Positions 1-7,782 of a DNA stretch of 16,535 nucleotides are shown here, in pieces. Each line of letters starts with the position of its first letter. Positions within the stretch are counted from its first letter, which is position 1. The position numbers and the translations under genes were made by a program. The DNA lies in assembly GCA_964419445.1 (NCBI GenBank), contig CAYQPE010000036.1, positions 1 through 16,535 on the forward strand, written 5' to 3'. The notes under the pieces were generated by a model, which was given only the letters and a program-made list of their open reading frames with translations, searched no databases and was not told the origin of the DNA. The stretch is from JABHHG01 sp964419445. Its GTDB lineage: Bacteria > Fidelibacterota > Marinisomatia > SCGC-AAA003-L08 > D37C17.

Positions 1-309
1 TCTGAAATCACCTCTGAAATTCCACATTACTATTCCACACCAGAATTACGAATGGAATGCAAAGACGATATCGAGAAATTTAATATTGCTGAAAAAGCCA
101 CTGAATTTTTCACACAAAATTATGAATGCATTACGGTAGATGGTGTACGTATAAAATTTGGAGATGGATGGGGACTTGTACGTGCATCAAATACTCAACC
201 AGTATTGGTTTGTAGGTTTGAAGCACAAACTCAAGAGCGAATGGAAGAAATTCAAGACTTAGTATTGGACAAACTTACAGAATTTGGAGAAATTGCTGTT
301 GGAGTTTAA
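1..309 (+). CDS. Phosphomannomutase/phosphoglucomutase, C-terminal fragment (5' end outside window)
   Basis: This is the end of an alpha-D-phosphohexomutase, an enzyme that moves phosphate between C1 and C6 of a hexose (mannose-1-P/mannose-6-P or glucose-1-P/glucose-6-P) in the cytoplasm. The frame is open from base 1, and about 102 residues are visible before the TAA. The diagnostic part is the domain-4 phosphate-binding loop: DGVRIKFGDGWGLVRASNTQP, with the family RASNT(E/Q)P core, followed by a typical amphipathic C-terminal helix. The active-site serine and metal-binding domains lie upstream of the window, so substrate preference (mannose, glucose or glucosamine) cannot be read. The phosphoglucose/phosphomannose isomerase two genes downstream supports hexose-phosphate use. 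Its end overlaps the start of the polyprenyl synthase gene, so the two are co-transcribed. The family call is secure; the exact member is open. Confidence 0.88.
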   Translation, partial: SEITSEIPHYYSTPELRMECKDDIEKFNIAEKATEFFTQNYECITVDGVRIKFGDGWGLVRASNTQPVLVCRFEAQTQERMEEIQDLVLDKLTEFGEIAVGV

Positions 310-1255
310 CTCACTCACTCAATCATATCGTGAAGAAATAAACGAGAAGCTCCTAACTGTTTATAATGAGGGACCAATTTCTCTTGTTGAACCCATTAAC
401 TATGTATTATCAGGTAAGGGCAAACGAATTCGGCCATTACTTACATTGTTTACAACAGAATCGTTTGGGGCACCTCATATAGATGCATTGCCTTCAGCAT
501 TGGCCATAGAAATACTCCATAATTTCACCCTTGTTCATGATGATATTATGGATGAAGATAATATTCGACATGGGAAAGAAACGGTACATCTAAAATGGGA
601 TGTGGGTTCAGCAATTCTTACAGGCGATGCAATGCTATCATTGGCATTAAAACTTTTACAAAAATCGTCGAAAAATCGCCGCAAGTTAATGGATAGTTTT
701 ATTGATGGATTACTTGCTGTTTGTGAAGGCCAGGCCTATGACAAGGAATTTGAATCCAAAGACAATGTAACTATTGAAGAATACATTAACATGATTGATC
801 TCAAAACAGGGTATTTAATTGGATTATCAGCTGAATTAGGTGCAATATCAGCTGACGTAGAGCAAACCTACGTTAACAATGTACGTGATTATGGACGACT
901 TATTGGGCGTGCATTTCAAATACAGGATGACTTATTAGAAGTTTTCTCCGATGCTAAAAATATGGGCAAAAGTTTAGAAAGTGACTTGATATTAGGTAAA
1001 AAAACCTATTTAATGATTAAAGCAAAAGAATCCCATCCTAATGAAATGCAAAATGCATTAGCGGTAGCTAAGGATGATTTTGATGAAGGCCTAAAACTAG
1101 TTCGCAATATTCTTATTCACAGTGGAATTCGTCAAGAAGCCGAAAGTTTAGTTAAGCGTATTATTGATGAAGCTGATTCAATTTTGAGTCAACTAAATAT
1201 AAATACAGACAAATTAAAATATTTTAGTAATCTCATCACAAATAGAGGTAATTAG
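299..1255 (+). CDS. Polyprenyl diphosphate synthase, probably short chain (GGPP/FPP type)
   Basis: Trans-isoprenyl diphosphate synthase that condenses IPP with allylic diphosphates in the cytoplasm. I prefer the TTG at 299 (318 aa) because GGAGA at 286-290 sits 8 nt upstream. In-frame TTGs at 284 and 293 are alternatives, and there is no ATG near. Numbering from 299: GKGKRIRP at 39-46 binds IPP, the first Asp-rich motif DDIMD is at 81-85, GQAYDKEFE is near 144-152, the second Asp-rich motif is DDLLE at 210-214, and GKSLESDLILGKK follows near 223-235. Phe76 is five residues before the first motif, and that motif has no insertion. In this family that pattern is associated with short products such as archaeal-type GGPP synthases, so chain length about C15-C20 is my inference. 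The second motif ends in Glu where Asp is usual. The gene overlaps the phosphohexomutase end by 11 nt and the isomerase GTG by 1 nt, which implies translational coupling. Confidence 0.9.
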   Translation: MEFNSLTQSYREEINEKLLTVYNEGPISLVEPINYVLSGKGKRIRPLLTLFTTESFGAPHIDALPSALAIEILHNFTLVHDDIMDEDNIRHGKETVHLKWDVGSAILTGDAMLSLALKLLQKSSKNRRKLMDSFIDGLLAVCEGQAYDKEFESKDNVTIEEYINMIDLKTGYLIGLSAELGAISADVEQTYVNNVRDYGRLIGRAFQIQDDLLEVFSDAKNMGKSLESDLILGKKTYLMIKAKESHPNEMQNALAVAKDDFDEGLKLVRNILIHSGIRQEAESLVKRIIDEADSILSQLNINTDKLKYFSNLITNRGN

Positions 1256-2310
1256 TGATAGAAGTAAATGAACTAAGAAAATCTTTAGATACATCCAATA
1301 TGCATGGTGCAATATTAGGATTTCCCCAACAAATAAGTGATTCATTTTCCATAATGGAAAATTGGGTTGCCCAAAATGATTATAAAAACATCCAACAAAT
1401 ATTAGTTTTAGGCATGGGTGGTTCTGCAATTGGGGGTGATGTTGTTCGGGTTTTAATTCAATCTGAGTGTACTATCCCTATGATTGTAAATAGGTCTTAC
1501 AATATCCCCAATTGGGTAAATAAAAATACTTTGGTTATAGCATCATCATATTCAGGAAATACAGAAGAAACACTATCTGCACTACGACAATGTATTGGTG
1601 CAAATGCACAAATCTTATCCATAACTACTGGTGGTGAATTATTGAAAATTTCCAATGAAAATAATTTTGATTCTGTCATTTTACCAACAGGACTACAACC
1701 TCGTGCAGCATTAGGAGTTTCCGCTTCTATTTTACTTTTATCATTACAAAAACTCCAAATAGTCAATAATTCAATAATTGAGGATTTACATCATTCCATT
1801 GATGTGTTATCAGATTTGGGAAAAGAATTATCTAATTGTGATGATGAAAATCCTGCCATGATTTTAGCAAACGAAATTCATTCAATGTGTCCTATTATTT
1901 ATGGAAGTGAAGATTTAACTTGGGTTGCAGCATTACGATTTAGAGGACAATTAGAAGAAAATTCAAAAATGTTGGCATTTCACCATCACATCCCAGAGCA
2001 AAACCATAATGAAATTGAAGGATGGAGTTGCCATACTCATCTATTAGATTCCAAGTGCATTGTATGGCTAAAGGACGAAGATGACCACCCTCGTTCATTA
2101 AAAAGAATGGATATAAGCTCTCAATTATTAACAGGGAATGTGGGTAAGCAGATAGAAATTCAAGAAACAGGACCCTCTCCATTAGTTCGACTATTTAAAA
2201 TGATTCACTTTACAGATTGGGTGAGTTATTATGCAGCATTATTAAATGAAGTTGACCCAACTCCTGTAGATAGGATTACTCAACTAAAAACAGAATTAGC
2301 CAAGGGATAA
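1255..2310 (+). CDS. Bifunctional phosphoglucose/phosphomannose isomerase
   Basis: Cytoplasmic SIS-fold isomerase interconverting fructose-6-P with glucose-6-P or mannose-6-P, of the archaeal-type PGI/PMI family rather than the classical Pgi. It has 351 residues, normal for the family. The first SIS domain shows GMGGSAIGGD at 53-62 and SSYSGNTEET at 97-106, which bind the sugar phosphate. PRAALG at 149-154 corresponds to the family's PRxxxG hinge. The second half carries GQLEENSK at 231-238 and PEQNHNEIEGW at 247-257, the family signature containing the His and Glu associated with ring opening and proton transfer. The start is GTG, sharing its G with the preceding TAG stop (TAGTG), with AGAGGT 5 nt upstream. 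Lying downstream of a phosphohexomutase, it would feed or drain mannose-6-P and glucose-6-P for sugar-nucleotide synthesis. Confidence 0.92.
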   Translation: MIEVNELRKSLDTSNMHGAILGFPQQISDSFSIMENWVAQNDYKNIQQILVLGMGGSAIGGDVVRVLIQSECTIPMIVNRSYNIPNWVNKNTLVIASSYSGNTEETLSALRQCIGANAQILSITTGGELLKISNENNFDSVILPTGLQPRAALGVSASILLLSLQKLQIVNNSIIEDLHHSIDVLSDLGKELSNCDDENPAMILANEIHSMCPIIYGSEDLTWVAALRFRGQLEENSKMLAFHHHIPEQNHNEIEGWSCHTHLLDSKCIVWLKDEDDHPRSLKRMDISSQLLTGNVGKQIEIQETGPSPLVRLFKMIHFTDWVSYYAALLNEVDPTPVDRITQLKTELAKG

Positions 2311-2317
2311 TTTTATT

Positions 2318-2342
2318 TTTAGGGCATATAGCCCTAAATTTT
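2318..2342 (+). terminator. Small hairpin with short T run between isomerase and DUF151 genes
   Basis: A perfect 8-bp inverted repeat, TTTAGGGC / GCCCTAAA, with a 5-nt ATATA loop spans 2318-2338 and is followed by TTTT at 2339-2342. It lies 8 nt after the isomerase stop and only 4 nt before the next ATG. The stem has just four G-C pairs and the T run is short, so it would be at best a weak terminator or attenuator. It could equally be an mRNA-processing or translation-control element for the downstream gene, which has no visible Shine-Dalgarno sequence. Confidence 0.45.
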
Positions 2343-2346
2343 ATCT

Positions 2347-2949
2347 ATGAAAAAAGTAGAAGTATTAAGGATTTCATACTACCCTCCAAACAAGGGGTAT
2401 GCGGTTATTTTAAAAGAAACCGATGGAGAGAGGCAAATTCCAATTATTGTGGGGAGTAATGAAGCTCAAGCAATTGCAATGGCAATTGAAGGAATTGAAA
2501 TGCCGCGTCCACTTACTCATGATTTAATGTTGGATATCATCCATTCCCTTGATGTGGATATAAAACATATTGAAATTTCAGATTTTCGAGAAGGTACATT
2601 CTTTGCGAAAATTGTTATGACTACAGTTGCATCTGGTGATGTTTCTATTGATTCACGACCCAGTGATGCTATTGCATTAGCTTTACGTTCAATGGCGCCT
2701 ATTTATGCGCAGGAAGTTATATTTAATTCAGTTGGAATTATTGAAAAACCTCAAAAAACTGAAAATGTTGAAGAAGTAGAAGATTCTTCTTTTGAAACAA
2801 CTCAGTTTCTTGAGCCCATTACTAATTCTGAAGATATGATTGATAATTTAAATGAAGCTTTAGAACGAGCAGTGGAAGAAGAAGAATATGAAGTGGCTGC
2901 GCGTTTACGTGATAGAATAAAAGAAATAGAAAAGAAATCTAATAATTAG
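2347..2949 (+). CDS. DUF151 (bifunctional nuclease family) protein with C-terminal UVR domain
   Basis: This 200-residue protein has two parts. Residues 1-133 are a DUF151/BFN domain (family PF02577), shown by the opening beta-strand segment, the GSNEAQAIAMAIEG stretch at 36-49, and the conserved DSRPSDAIALALR near 102-114. Residues 134-160 are an acidic linker. Residues 164-197 form a UVR helical hairpin (NLNEALERAVEEEEYEVAARLRD), the motif through which UvrB and UvrC pair and which also occurs in McsA. Plant members have been described as nucleases; the bacterial role is uncertain. The UVR tail makes a link to DNA repair or a protein-protein role plausible, but this is inference. The ATG at 2347 has no clear Shine-Dalgarno and sits just after a hairpin. 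The stop overlaps that of the convergent rnc by 3 nt. Confidence 0.88.
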   Translation: MKKVEVLRISYYPPNKGYAVILKETDGERQIPIIVGSNEAQAIAMAIEGIEMPRPLTHDLMLDIIHSLDVDIKHIEISDFREGTFFAKIVMTTVASGDVSIDSRPSDAIALALRSMAPIYAQEVIFNSVGIIEKPQKTENVEEVEDSSFETTQFLEPITNSEDMIDNLNEALERAVEEEEYEVAARLRDRIKEIEKKSNN

Positions 2950-3656
2950 CCAGTATTAATTGCTTCTAATGCACAACGTGCAGCCTGTTGTTCAGCAGAT
3001 TTTTTACTTCGCCCATCACCACTATAAATTTCACCATTACTCAGTTTTACATTAATATGGAAAATCTTATCATGTTCAGGTCCAATAGATTCCATAAGTT
3101 CAAATTGAGGCGATTCAAATCCTTTTCGGTGGCATAGTTCGATGAGAGTACCTTTATAGTTTTGGTTTTCATCTGCATGTTTTATGTTTTTCACTAATGT
3201 TCGGTTAATGAAATCCACAGCTTGAGATTCTCCGCCATCTAAAAATATTGCACCTACTACAGATTCATACACATCTGCAGCAATATTAAGTGCGACCTTT
3301 TCATCTTTTAAATCTACGCCTGAATCTACTTTTACATAGTCAATAATACTGTAGGTATGGCTTAAAAATCCTAAGAATTGGCGATTTACAAGGGATGCCC
3401 TTTTTTTTGTTAGATTTCCTTCATCTAGGTCTGGATAATTATTAAAAAGCCATTCTGAAATTACATGATCAAGTACGGCATCACCTAGGAATTCTAATCG
3501 TTCATAATTTTTTGCTGGATTAGAAAACAATGATCGATGGGTAAGGGCAGTATTAAGCAATTGTGGGTTTTGAAATGTATAGTTTAATTTTTTTTCGATG
3601 ATACGGATGGTATCATCTTTTTTATGGGAAGAAAATAAAGATTTTAAAAATCTCAA
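2946..3656 (-). CDS. rnc: Ribonuclease III
   Basis: Double-strand-specific endoribonuclease that processes rRNA precursors and structured mRNAs in the cytoplasm, 236 residues. The catalytic domain shows the signature ERLEFLGDAVLD at 52-63, with the acidic residues Glu55 and Asp59, and a second metal-binding pair in DVYES (Asp128, Glu131). The dsRNA-binding domain covers about 166-234, with NYKGTLIEL at its start and KKSAEQQAARCAL at its end. The start is TTG at 3656, overlapping the TGA of fabF (TTGA). An in-frame TAA two codons upstream excludes a longer form, and there is no Shine-Dalgarno, so translation probably depends on ribosomes finishing fabF. A place directly after fabF is common in bacteria. 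It is the last gene of the leftward block, and its stop overlaps the stop of the opposing DUF151 gene. Confidence 0.95.
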   Translation of the reverse strand: MRFLKSLFSSHKKDDTIRIIEKKLNYTFQNPQLLNTALTHRSLFSNPAKNYERLEFLGDAVLDHVISEWLFNNYPDLDEGNLTKKRASLVNRQFLGFLSHTYSIIDYVKVDSGVDLKDEKVALNIAADVYESVVGAIFLDGGESQAVDFINRTLVKNIKHADENQNYKGTLIELCHRKGFESPQFELMESIGPEHDKIFHINVKLSNGEIYSGDGRSKKSAEQQAARCALEAINTG

Positions 3657-4885
3657 GGATTATACCGGTTAAATAATATCACTGCATTGTGTCCACCAAA
3701 ACCAAATGTATTTGAAATGACTACATCCACTTGAACATTTTGTTTTGCAACATTTGGAGTATAGTTTAAGTCACATTCAGGATCAGAATTTTCTAAGTGA
3801 ATTGTGGGTGGTATAAAATTATTTTCAATAGATAATAGTGATGCGATTGCTTCAATTCCACCTGCAGCACCTAATAAATGGCCTGTCATTGATTTTGTAG
3901 AACTTATGTGGAGTTGCGATGCATGTTCACCAAAAACCGTATGAATTGCAGTGGTTTCGTTTTTATCATTGTATGGTGTTGATGTACCATGTGCATTAAT
4001 GTAATTAACATCATTTGGTGAAAGGTTTGCGTCTTCGATAGCACGATTCATTGCACGTGCTGCACCTTCACCATTTGGCGCAGGTGATGTTAAATGATAA
4101 GCATCACCAGTAGCACCATAACCAGAAATTTCACCAATTATATGTGCTCCACGATCTAATGCATGTTGAAGCTCTTCAAGAACCAAAATACCCGCACCTT
4201 CTCCCATTACAAAGCCATCCCTTTCTGCATCAAAGGGGCGACTGGCTGTGTGGATATCGCTATTTTTTGTCAAGGCTTTCATATTAGAAAACCCTGCAAT
4301 AGAAATTGGAGAAATTGGTGCTTCAGTTCCACCGGAAATGATGGCATCAGCATCACCATATTTTATCATTCGAAATGCATCACCAATTGCATGTGTGGCT
4401 GTGGCACATGCAGATACCAATGAATAGTTTGGACCTTTGAATCCATATTTTATTGACACATGACCGGGGGCGATATCCGAAATCATTGCAGGGATAAAAA
4501 ATGGACTTACACGACGTGGACTTTTCATCAATCGTGTATGTTGGTCCTCAAACGTTTGAATGCCACCTACGCCAGAACCGATGATTACGCCCACGCGCTC
4601 TAGATTAGGTGCGTTGTTAATACCAGATTGTTTTATGGCTTCATCAGATGCAATAATTGCAAATGCGGAAAATCGATCTATACGATTTAACTCTTTTTTT
4701 TCAATATGAGATTCTAAATCAATTTCCACTTGTCCTGCAATTTTTACAGAATATTCAGAGGTATCGAAATGGGTTATTGACCCAATTCCATTTTCACCTG
4801 ATTGTAATCCTTGTAAAAGTTCAGGAGAGGAATTTCCGATGGGAGATAGAGCTCCCATGCCGGTAACAACAACGCGACGTGACAA
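3653..4885 (-). CDS. fabF: 3-oxoacyl-[acyl-carrier-protein] synthase II
   Basis: Elongating condensing enzyme of type II fatty-acid synthesis. It joins malonyl-ACP to acyl-ACP with loss of CO2. It has 410 residues, full length for KAS II. The Cys-His-His site is intact: Cys160 in SLVSACATATHA, His299 in NAHGTSTPYND and His336 in TKSMTGHLLGAAGG, with Lys331. The glycine-rich NTFGFGGHNA closes the protein. The start is TTG at 4885, giving the standard N-terminus MSRRVVVTGMGALSPIG, 2 nt after the acpP stop. The ribosome site is poor (AGG within the acpP end), so coupling to acpP is likely. KAS I (FabB) uses the same triad, but length, motifs and the acpP-fabF-rnc order favour FabF. Confidence 0.96.
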   Translation of the reverse strand: MSRRVVVTGMGALSPIGNSSPELLQGLQSGENGIGSITHFDTSEYSVKIAGQVEIDLESHIEKKELNRIDRFSAFAIIASDEAIKQSGINNAPNLERVGVIIGSGVGGIQTFEDQHTRLMKSPRRVSPFFIPAMISDIAPGHVSIKYGFKGPNYSLVSACATATHAIGDAFRMIKYGDADAIISGGTEAPISPISIAGFSNMKALTKNSDIHTASRPFDAERDGFVMGEGAGILVLEELQHALDRGAHIIGEISGYGATGDAYHLTSPAPNGEGAARAMNRAIEDANLSPNDVNYINAHGTSTPYNDKNETTAIHTVFGEHASQLHISSTKSMTGHLLGAAGGIEAIASLLSIENNFIPPTIHLENSDPECDLNYTPNVAKQNVQVDVVISNTFGFGGHNAVILFNRYNP

Positions 4886-4887
4886 TG

Positions 4888-5124
4888 TTAGCCTAGTTTC
4901 TCAGTGATGTAATCTACAGCTTGCTTTACAGACAGTAGATTTTCAGCGTCATCATCTGGAATTTCAATGCCAAATTCTTCTTCGAATTGCATAATTAATT
5001 CCACAGTATCAAGTGAGTCCGCACCTAAATCATCAATAAATTTTGCATCCATTGATACTTTAGATTCTTCTACACCCAATTTATCAATAATGATCTCTTT
5101 GATTTTATCAAAATGTTCTGACAT
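4888..5124 (-). CDS. acpP: Acyl carrier protein
   Basis: Small acidic carrier (78 residues) that holds growing acyl chains on a 4'-phosphopantetheine arm. The attachment serine is Ser37 in GADSLDTVEL, the classic DSL motif. Helix 2 follows with the acidic run EEEFGIEIPDDDAENL, which docks to the Fab enzymes. The start is ATG at 5124 with the strongest Shine-Dalgarno in the window, AAAAGGAGAA, 5 nt upstream. This fits the need for much more ACP than enzyme from the same transcript. It lies 12 nt after fabG and 2 nt before fabF, the canonical fabG-acpP-fabF order. Confidence 0.97.
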   Translation of the reverse strand: MSEHFDKIKEIIIDKLGVEESKVSMDAKFIDDLGADSLDTVELIMQFEEEFGIEIPDDDAENLLSVKQAVDYITEKLG

Positions 5125-5127
5125 GTG

Positions 5128-5137
5128 TTCTCCTTTT
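5128..5137 (-). promoter_or_regulatory. Strong ribosome binding site of acpP
   Basis: On the minus strand the short gap between fabG and acpP reads AAAAGGAGAA, with GGAG 5 nt before the acpP ATG. The other fab genes here have weak or no Shine-Dalgarno sequences, so this site probably raises ACP output relative to its neighbours. The match is seen directly; the expression effect is inferred. Confidence 0.75.
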
Positions 5138-5883
5138 TAGTGCATAACCATTCCACCATCAACATTGAATGTTTGACCGGTGATATAAGATGAATTATCT
5201 GACGCTAAAAAGCATACTAAATTCGATATATCTTCAGGCAAACCCAACCGTTGGAGAGGAATGGATTTGGTTAATTTATCTTTAGTTGTTTCATCCAGAT
5301 TATCTGTCATATCCGTTTGAATATAACCTGGTGCAATAGCATTCACAGTTATATTTCGTGAACCTAATTCTTTTGCTATAGATTTTGTTAATCCAAAAAT
5401 ACCTGCTTTGGAAGCTGCATAATTTGATTGTCCAGAATTTCCCATCAAACCAATTACAGATGAAATATTAATGATTCGTCCACATCGAGCTTTCATCATG
5501 GGGCGTGTTACCGCTTTTATACCGTTAAAACATCCTTTAAGATTTATATCTATTACGGCATCCCAATCTTCTTCTTTCAAACGCATGATGATATTATCAC
5601 GAGTTATTCCAGCATTATTTACTAATATATCTACGGTACCCCACTGATTTATAACTGTATTCACAGCCTCAGTAAATGATTCTAATTTAGATACATCGCA
5701 TGAGATTGAAATAGCTTCACCACTGTTGGAAATGATTTCTTTTTCGATAGATTGTAAAGCATCTACACCGCGACTGAGCAATGCAACTTTTACGCCTTTA
5801 GATGCTAAAGTGGTAGCAATAGAAGCGCCAATTCCTCTTGAGGCTCCCGTAACAATTGCAATTTTATCTGTTAAATTAGGCAT
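5137..5883 (-). CDS. fabG: 3-oxoacyl-[acyl-carrier-protein] reductase
   Basis: Short-chain dehydrogenase/reductase of 248 residues that reduces 3-oxoacyl-ACP with NADPH, the first reduction of the fatty-acid cycle. The cofactor motif TGASRGIG is at 12-19 and NNAG at 89-92. The catalytic tetrad is Asn114, Ser142, Tyr155 and Lys159 (SNYAASKAG). The C-terminus has the family ending YITGQTFNVDGGMVMH. The start is ATG at 5883, which overlaps the fabD stop by 8 nt; no Shine-Dalgarno is visible, so coupling to fabD is likely. SDR proteins are easily confused with one another, but the length, motifs and position between fabD and acpP make FabG secure. Confidence 0.96.
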   Translation of the reverse strand: MPNLTDKIAIVTGASRGIGASIATTLASKGVKVALLSRGVDALQSIEKEIISNSGEAISISCDVSKLESFTEAVNTVINQWGTVDILVNNAGITRDNIIMRLKEEDWDAVIDINLKGCFNGIKAVTRPMMKARCGRIINISSVIGLMGNSGQSNYAASKAGIFGLTKSIAKELGSRNITVNAIAPGYIQTDMTDNLDETTKDKLTKSIPLQRLGLPEDISNLVCFLASDNSSYITGQTFNVDGGMVMH

Positions 5884-6784
5884 ATGATTCGATTTGTTCT
5901 AATGTACCAATGCTTGTAGATTGGTGATTTTCAATAATTCGTCGATTTAGGCCACTCAAAACCTTTCCGGGGCCAACTTCAATAAAAGTGGTGAAATTGT
6001 CATTATTCATATTTATAATAATGTCTGACCAACGTACTGGGTTTTCTAACTGCTTTAAAATATTTTCCTTAATTTCATCTGCAGATTGTACTGGATTGGC
6101 ATTCACATTCTGATAAACAGGTATGATTGCGTCGTTGAAATTTACGGAATTTAATACTTTAGATAAAGGTTCTCTTGCAGGTGTCATCAATGGTGAGTGG
6201 AATGCACCAGATACATTTAAAGGTAACGCTCTTCTGATTCCAATTGATTTGGCCGTGTTGATGGCATTTTCAACAGCACTTACTTCTCCTGAAATAACCA
6301 CCTGTCCAGATGCATTTAAGTTGGCAGGTATTACCACGCCCTCTTGACTACATATTTCATTAATTTGATCTTCACTTGCACCTAAAATAGCGGCCATGCT
6401 TCCAGGATTATTTTCTCCCGCTTTTGCCATTTCATTTGCACGAACCTTCACCACTGAAAGTGCATCTTCAAAAGAAAGTACTTTAGCAGATACCAATGCA
6501 GAAAATTCACCAAGACTGTGTCCTGCTACTGCAGATGGAACTATACCCTTCTCTTCTAATAAAGTAGTTACTATTACACTATGGATAAAAATTGCAGGTT
6601 GGGTAAACTGAGTCTGTTTTAGTGTTTCGTCTGGACCTTCAAATGAAATCTTATCTATTTCAATTTCTAATATGTCATTTGCAATAGTATAAAAATCTTT
6701 AGCAGTAGAATTATTTTCGTAGAGTTCTTTAGCCATCCCCACAAATTGTGAACCCTGTCCTGGAAATAAAAATGCGAATTTCAT
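5876..6784 (-). CDS. fabD: Malonyl-CoA:ACP transacylase
   Basis: Transfers malonyl groups from CoA to ACP to supply extender units. Starting at the ATG at 6784 gives 302 residues and the standard N-terminus MKFAFLFPGQGSQ. A longer form from an in-frame ATG at 6799 would add five residues (MGYGL) lying inside fabH. I prefer 6784 because it shares its A with the fabH stop (TAATG). The nucleophile is Ser90 in GHSLGE (88-93), with Arg115 in KVRAN for malonyl carboxylate binding and His196 in GAFHSPLM. The oxyanion-site GQGSQ lies at 9-13. It overlaps fabH by 1 nt and fabG by 8 nt. Confidence 0.95.
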   Translation of the reverse strand: MKFAFLFPGQGSQFVGMAKELYENNSTAKDFYTIANDILEIEIDKISFEGPDETLKQTQFTQPAIFIHSVIVTTLLEEKGIVPSAVAGHSLGEFSALVSAKVLSFEDALSVVKVRANEMAKAGENNPGSMAAILGASEDQINEICSQEGVVIPANLNASGQVVISGEVSAVENAINTAKSIGIRRALPLNVSGAFHSPLMTPAREPLSKVLNSVNFNDAIIPVYQNVNANPVQSADEIKENILKQLENPVRWSDIIINMNNDNFTTFIEVGPGKVLSGLNRRIIENHQSTSIGTLEQIESYA

Positions 6785-7782
6785 TAATCCATACCCCATT
6801 TAATATAGGTGGCACCCCACGTAAACCCTGCACCAAAAGAGGCTAAAATTAAATTATCACCCTTTTTCAATCTCTTTGTGGCTACCGCTTCTTCAATGCC
6901 AATGGGGATTGTTGCCGCAGTGGTATTGGCATATTTATCAATATTGATTAACACTTTTTCCTGAGAAATACCCAATCTTTTTGATGCAGCATCAATAATT
7001 CGTTTATTGGCTTGGTGGGGGATGAATAAATCTATATCTTCATGTGTGAGATTATTTCGAGTTGCAACATCATAGGAAATATCTGCCATCCCTTTAACTG
7101 CAAATTTAAACACAGTCTTTCCATCTTGATAAACATAATGCATATCATTTTCTAGAGTTTCTGCCGAAGTACCATGTAAACTACCACCACCTGACATTTT
7201 TAAATATTCGCCACCATCACCATCAATTCTTAATTTAGAATCAATGACTCCATACTCATCTGAAGGCTCTAAAAGTACTGCTCCTGCACCGTCGCCAAAG
7301 AGGATGCATGTATTTCTGTCTTTATAATTTAAAATAGAGCTCATCGTATCAACACCTACTACGATTACTTTTTCATATCGTCCAGATTCAATTAATGAAG
7401 CGCCAGATTGAAGTGCAAAGATAAATCCAGAACAGGCAGCAGATAAATCATAACCCCATGCATTTTTTGCACCAATTCTAGATTGAATTAATGCAGCACA
7501 TGAGGGGAACATCATATCGGGAGTTATAGTGCCCACAATAATGGCATCTATATCAGTTGGATTTAAATTTTTATCATCTAGAATTTGCTGTATGGCATTT
7601 ACCGACATTTCTACAGAAGCTTGTCCTTTAGAAACGATACGGCGTTCTTTGATGCCAGTCCTAGATTGAATCCATTCATCACTTGTATCTACCATTTTTT
7701 CAAGGTCAAGATTGGTGAGTATATTATCGGGGAGGTATTTCCCTACGGCAGTTATATTTGCTTTACGCAGATTGTGTTTCAC
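6784..7782 (-). CDS. fabH: 3-oxoacyl-[acyl-carrier-protein] synthase III
   Basis: Initiating condensing enzyme that joins acetyl-CoA or another acyl-CoA primer to malonyl-ACP. I chose the GTG at 7782 (332 residues) because it places the family N-terminus, ANITAVGKYLP, at residue 8. The frame is open to an ATG at 7842, but that would add 20 residues unlike FabH and overlap plsX by 80 nt rather than 20. The catalytic triad is Cys117 in DLSAACSGF, His256 in FIPHQANKRI and Asn286 in KYANTTAA. GDGAGAVLL near 163-171 and the closing SFGAGFTWG are also typical. No strong Shine-Dalgarno precedes the GTG, so coupling to plsX is likely. Primer choice, straight or branched, cannot be read from this. Confidence 0.94.
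   Translation of the reverse strand: MKHNLRKANITAVGKYLPDNILTNLDLEKMVDTSDEWIQSRTGIKERRIVSKGQASVEMSVNAIQQILDDKNLNPTDIDAIIVGTITPDMMFPSCAALIQSRIGAKNAWGYDLSAACSGFIFALQSGASLIESGRYEKVIVVGVDTMSSILNYKDRNTCILFGDGAGAVLLEPSDEYGVIDSKLRIDGDGGEYLKMSGGGSLHGTSAETLENDMHYVYQDGKTVFKFAVKGMADISYDVATRNNLTHEDIDLFIPHQANKRIIDAASKRLGISQEKVLINIDKYANTTAATIPIGIEEAVATKRLKKGDNLILASFGAGFTWGATYIKWGMD

Noticed and set aside
5876..5883. Possible frameshift suggested by overlaps between fab genes
   Set aside because: All Fab proteins are full length with intact catalytic residues; the overlaps are ordinary translational coupling.
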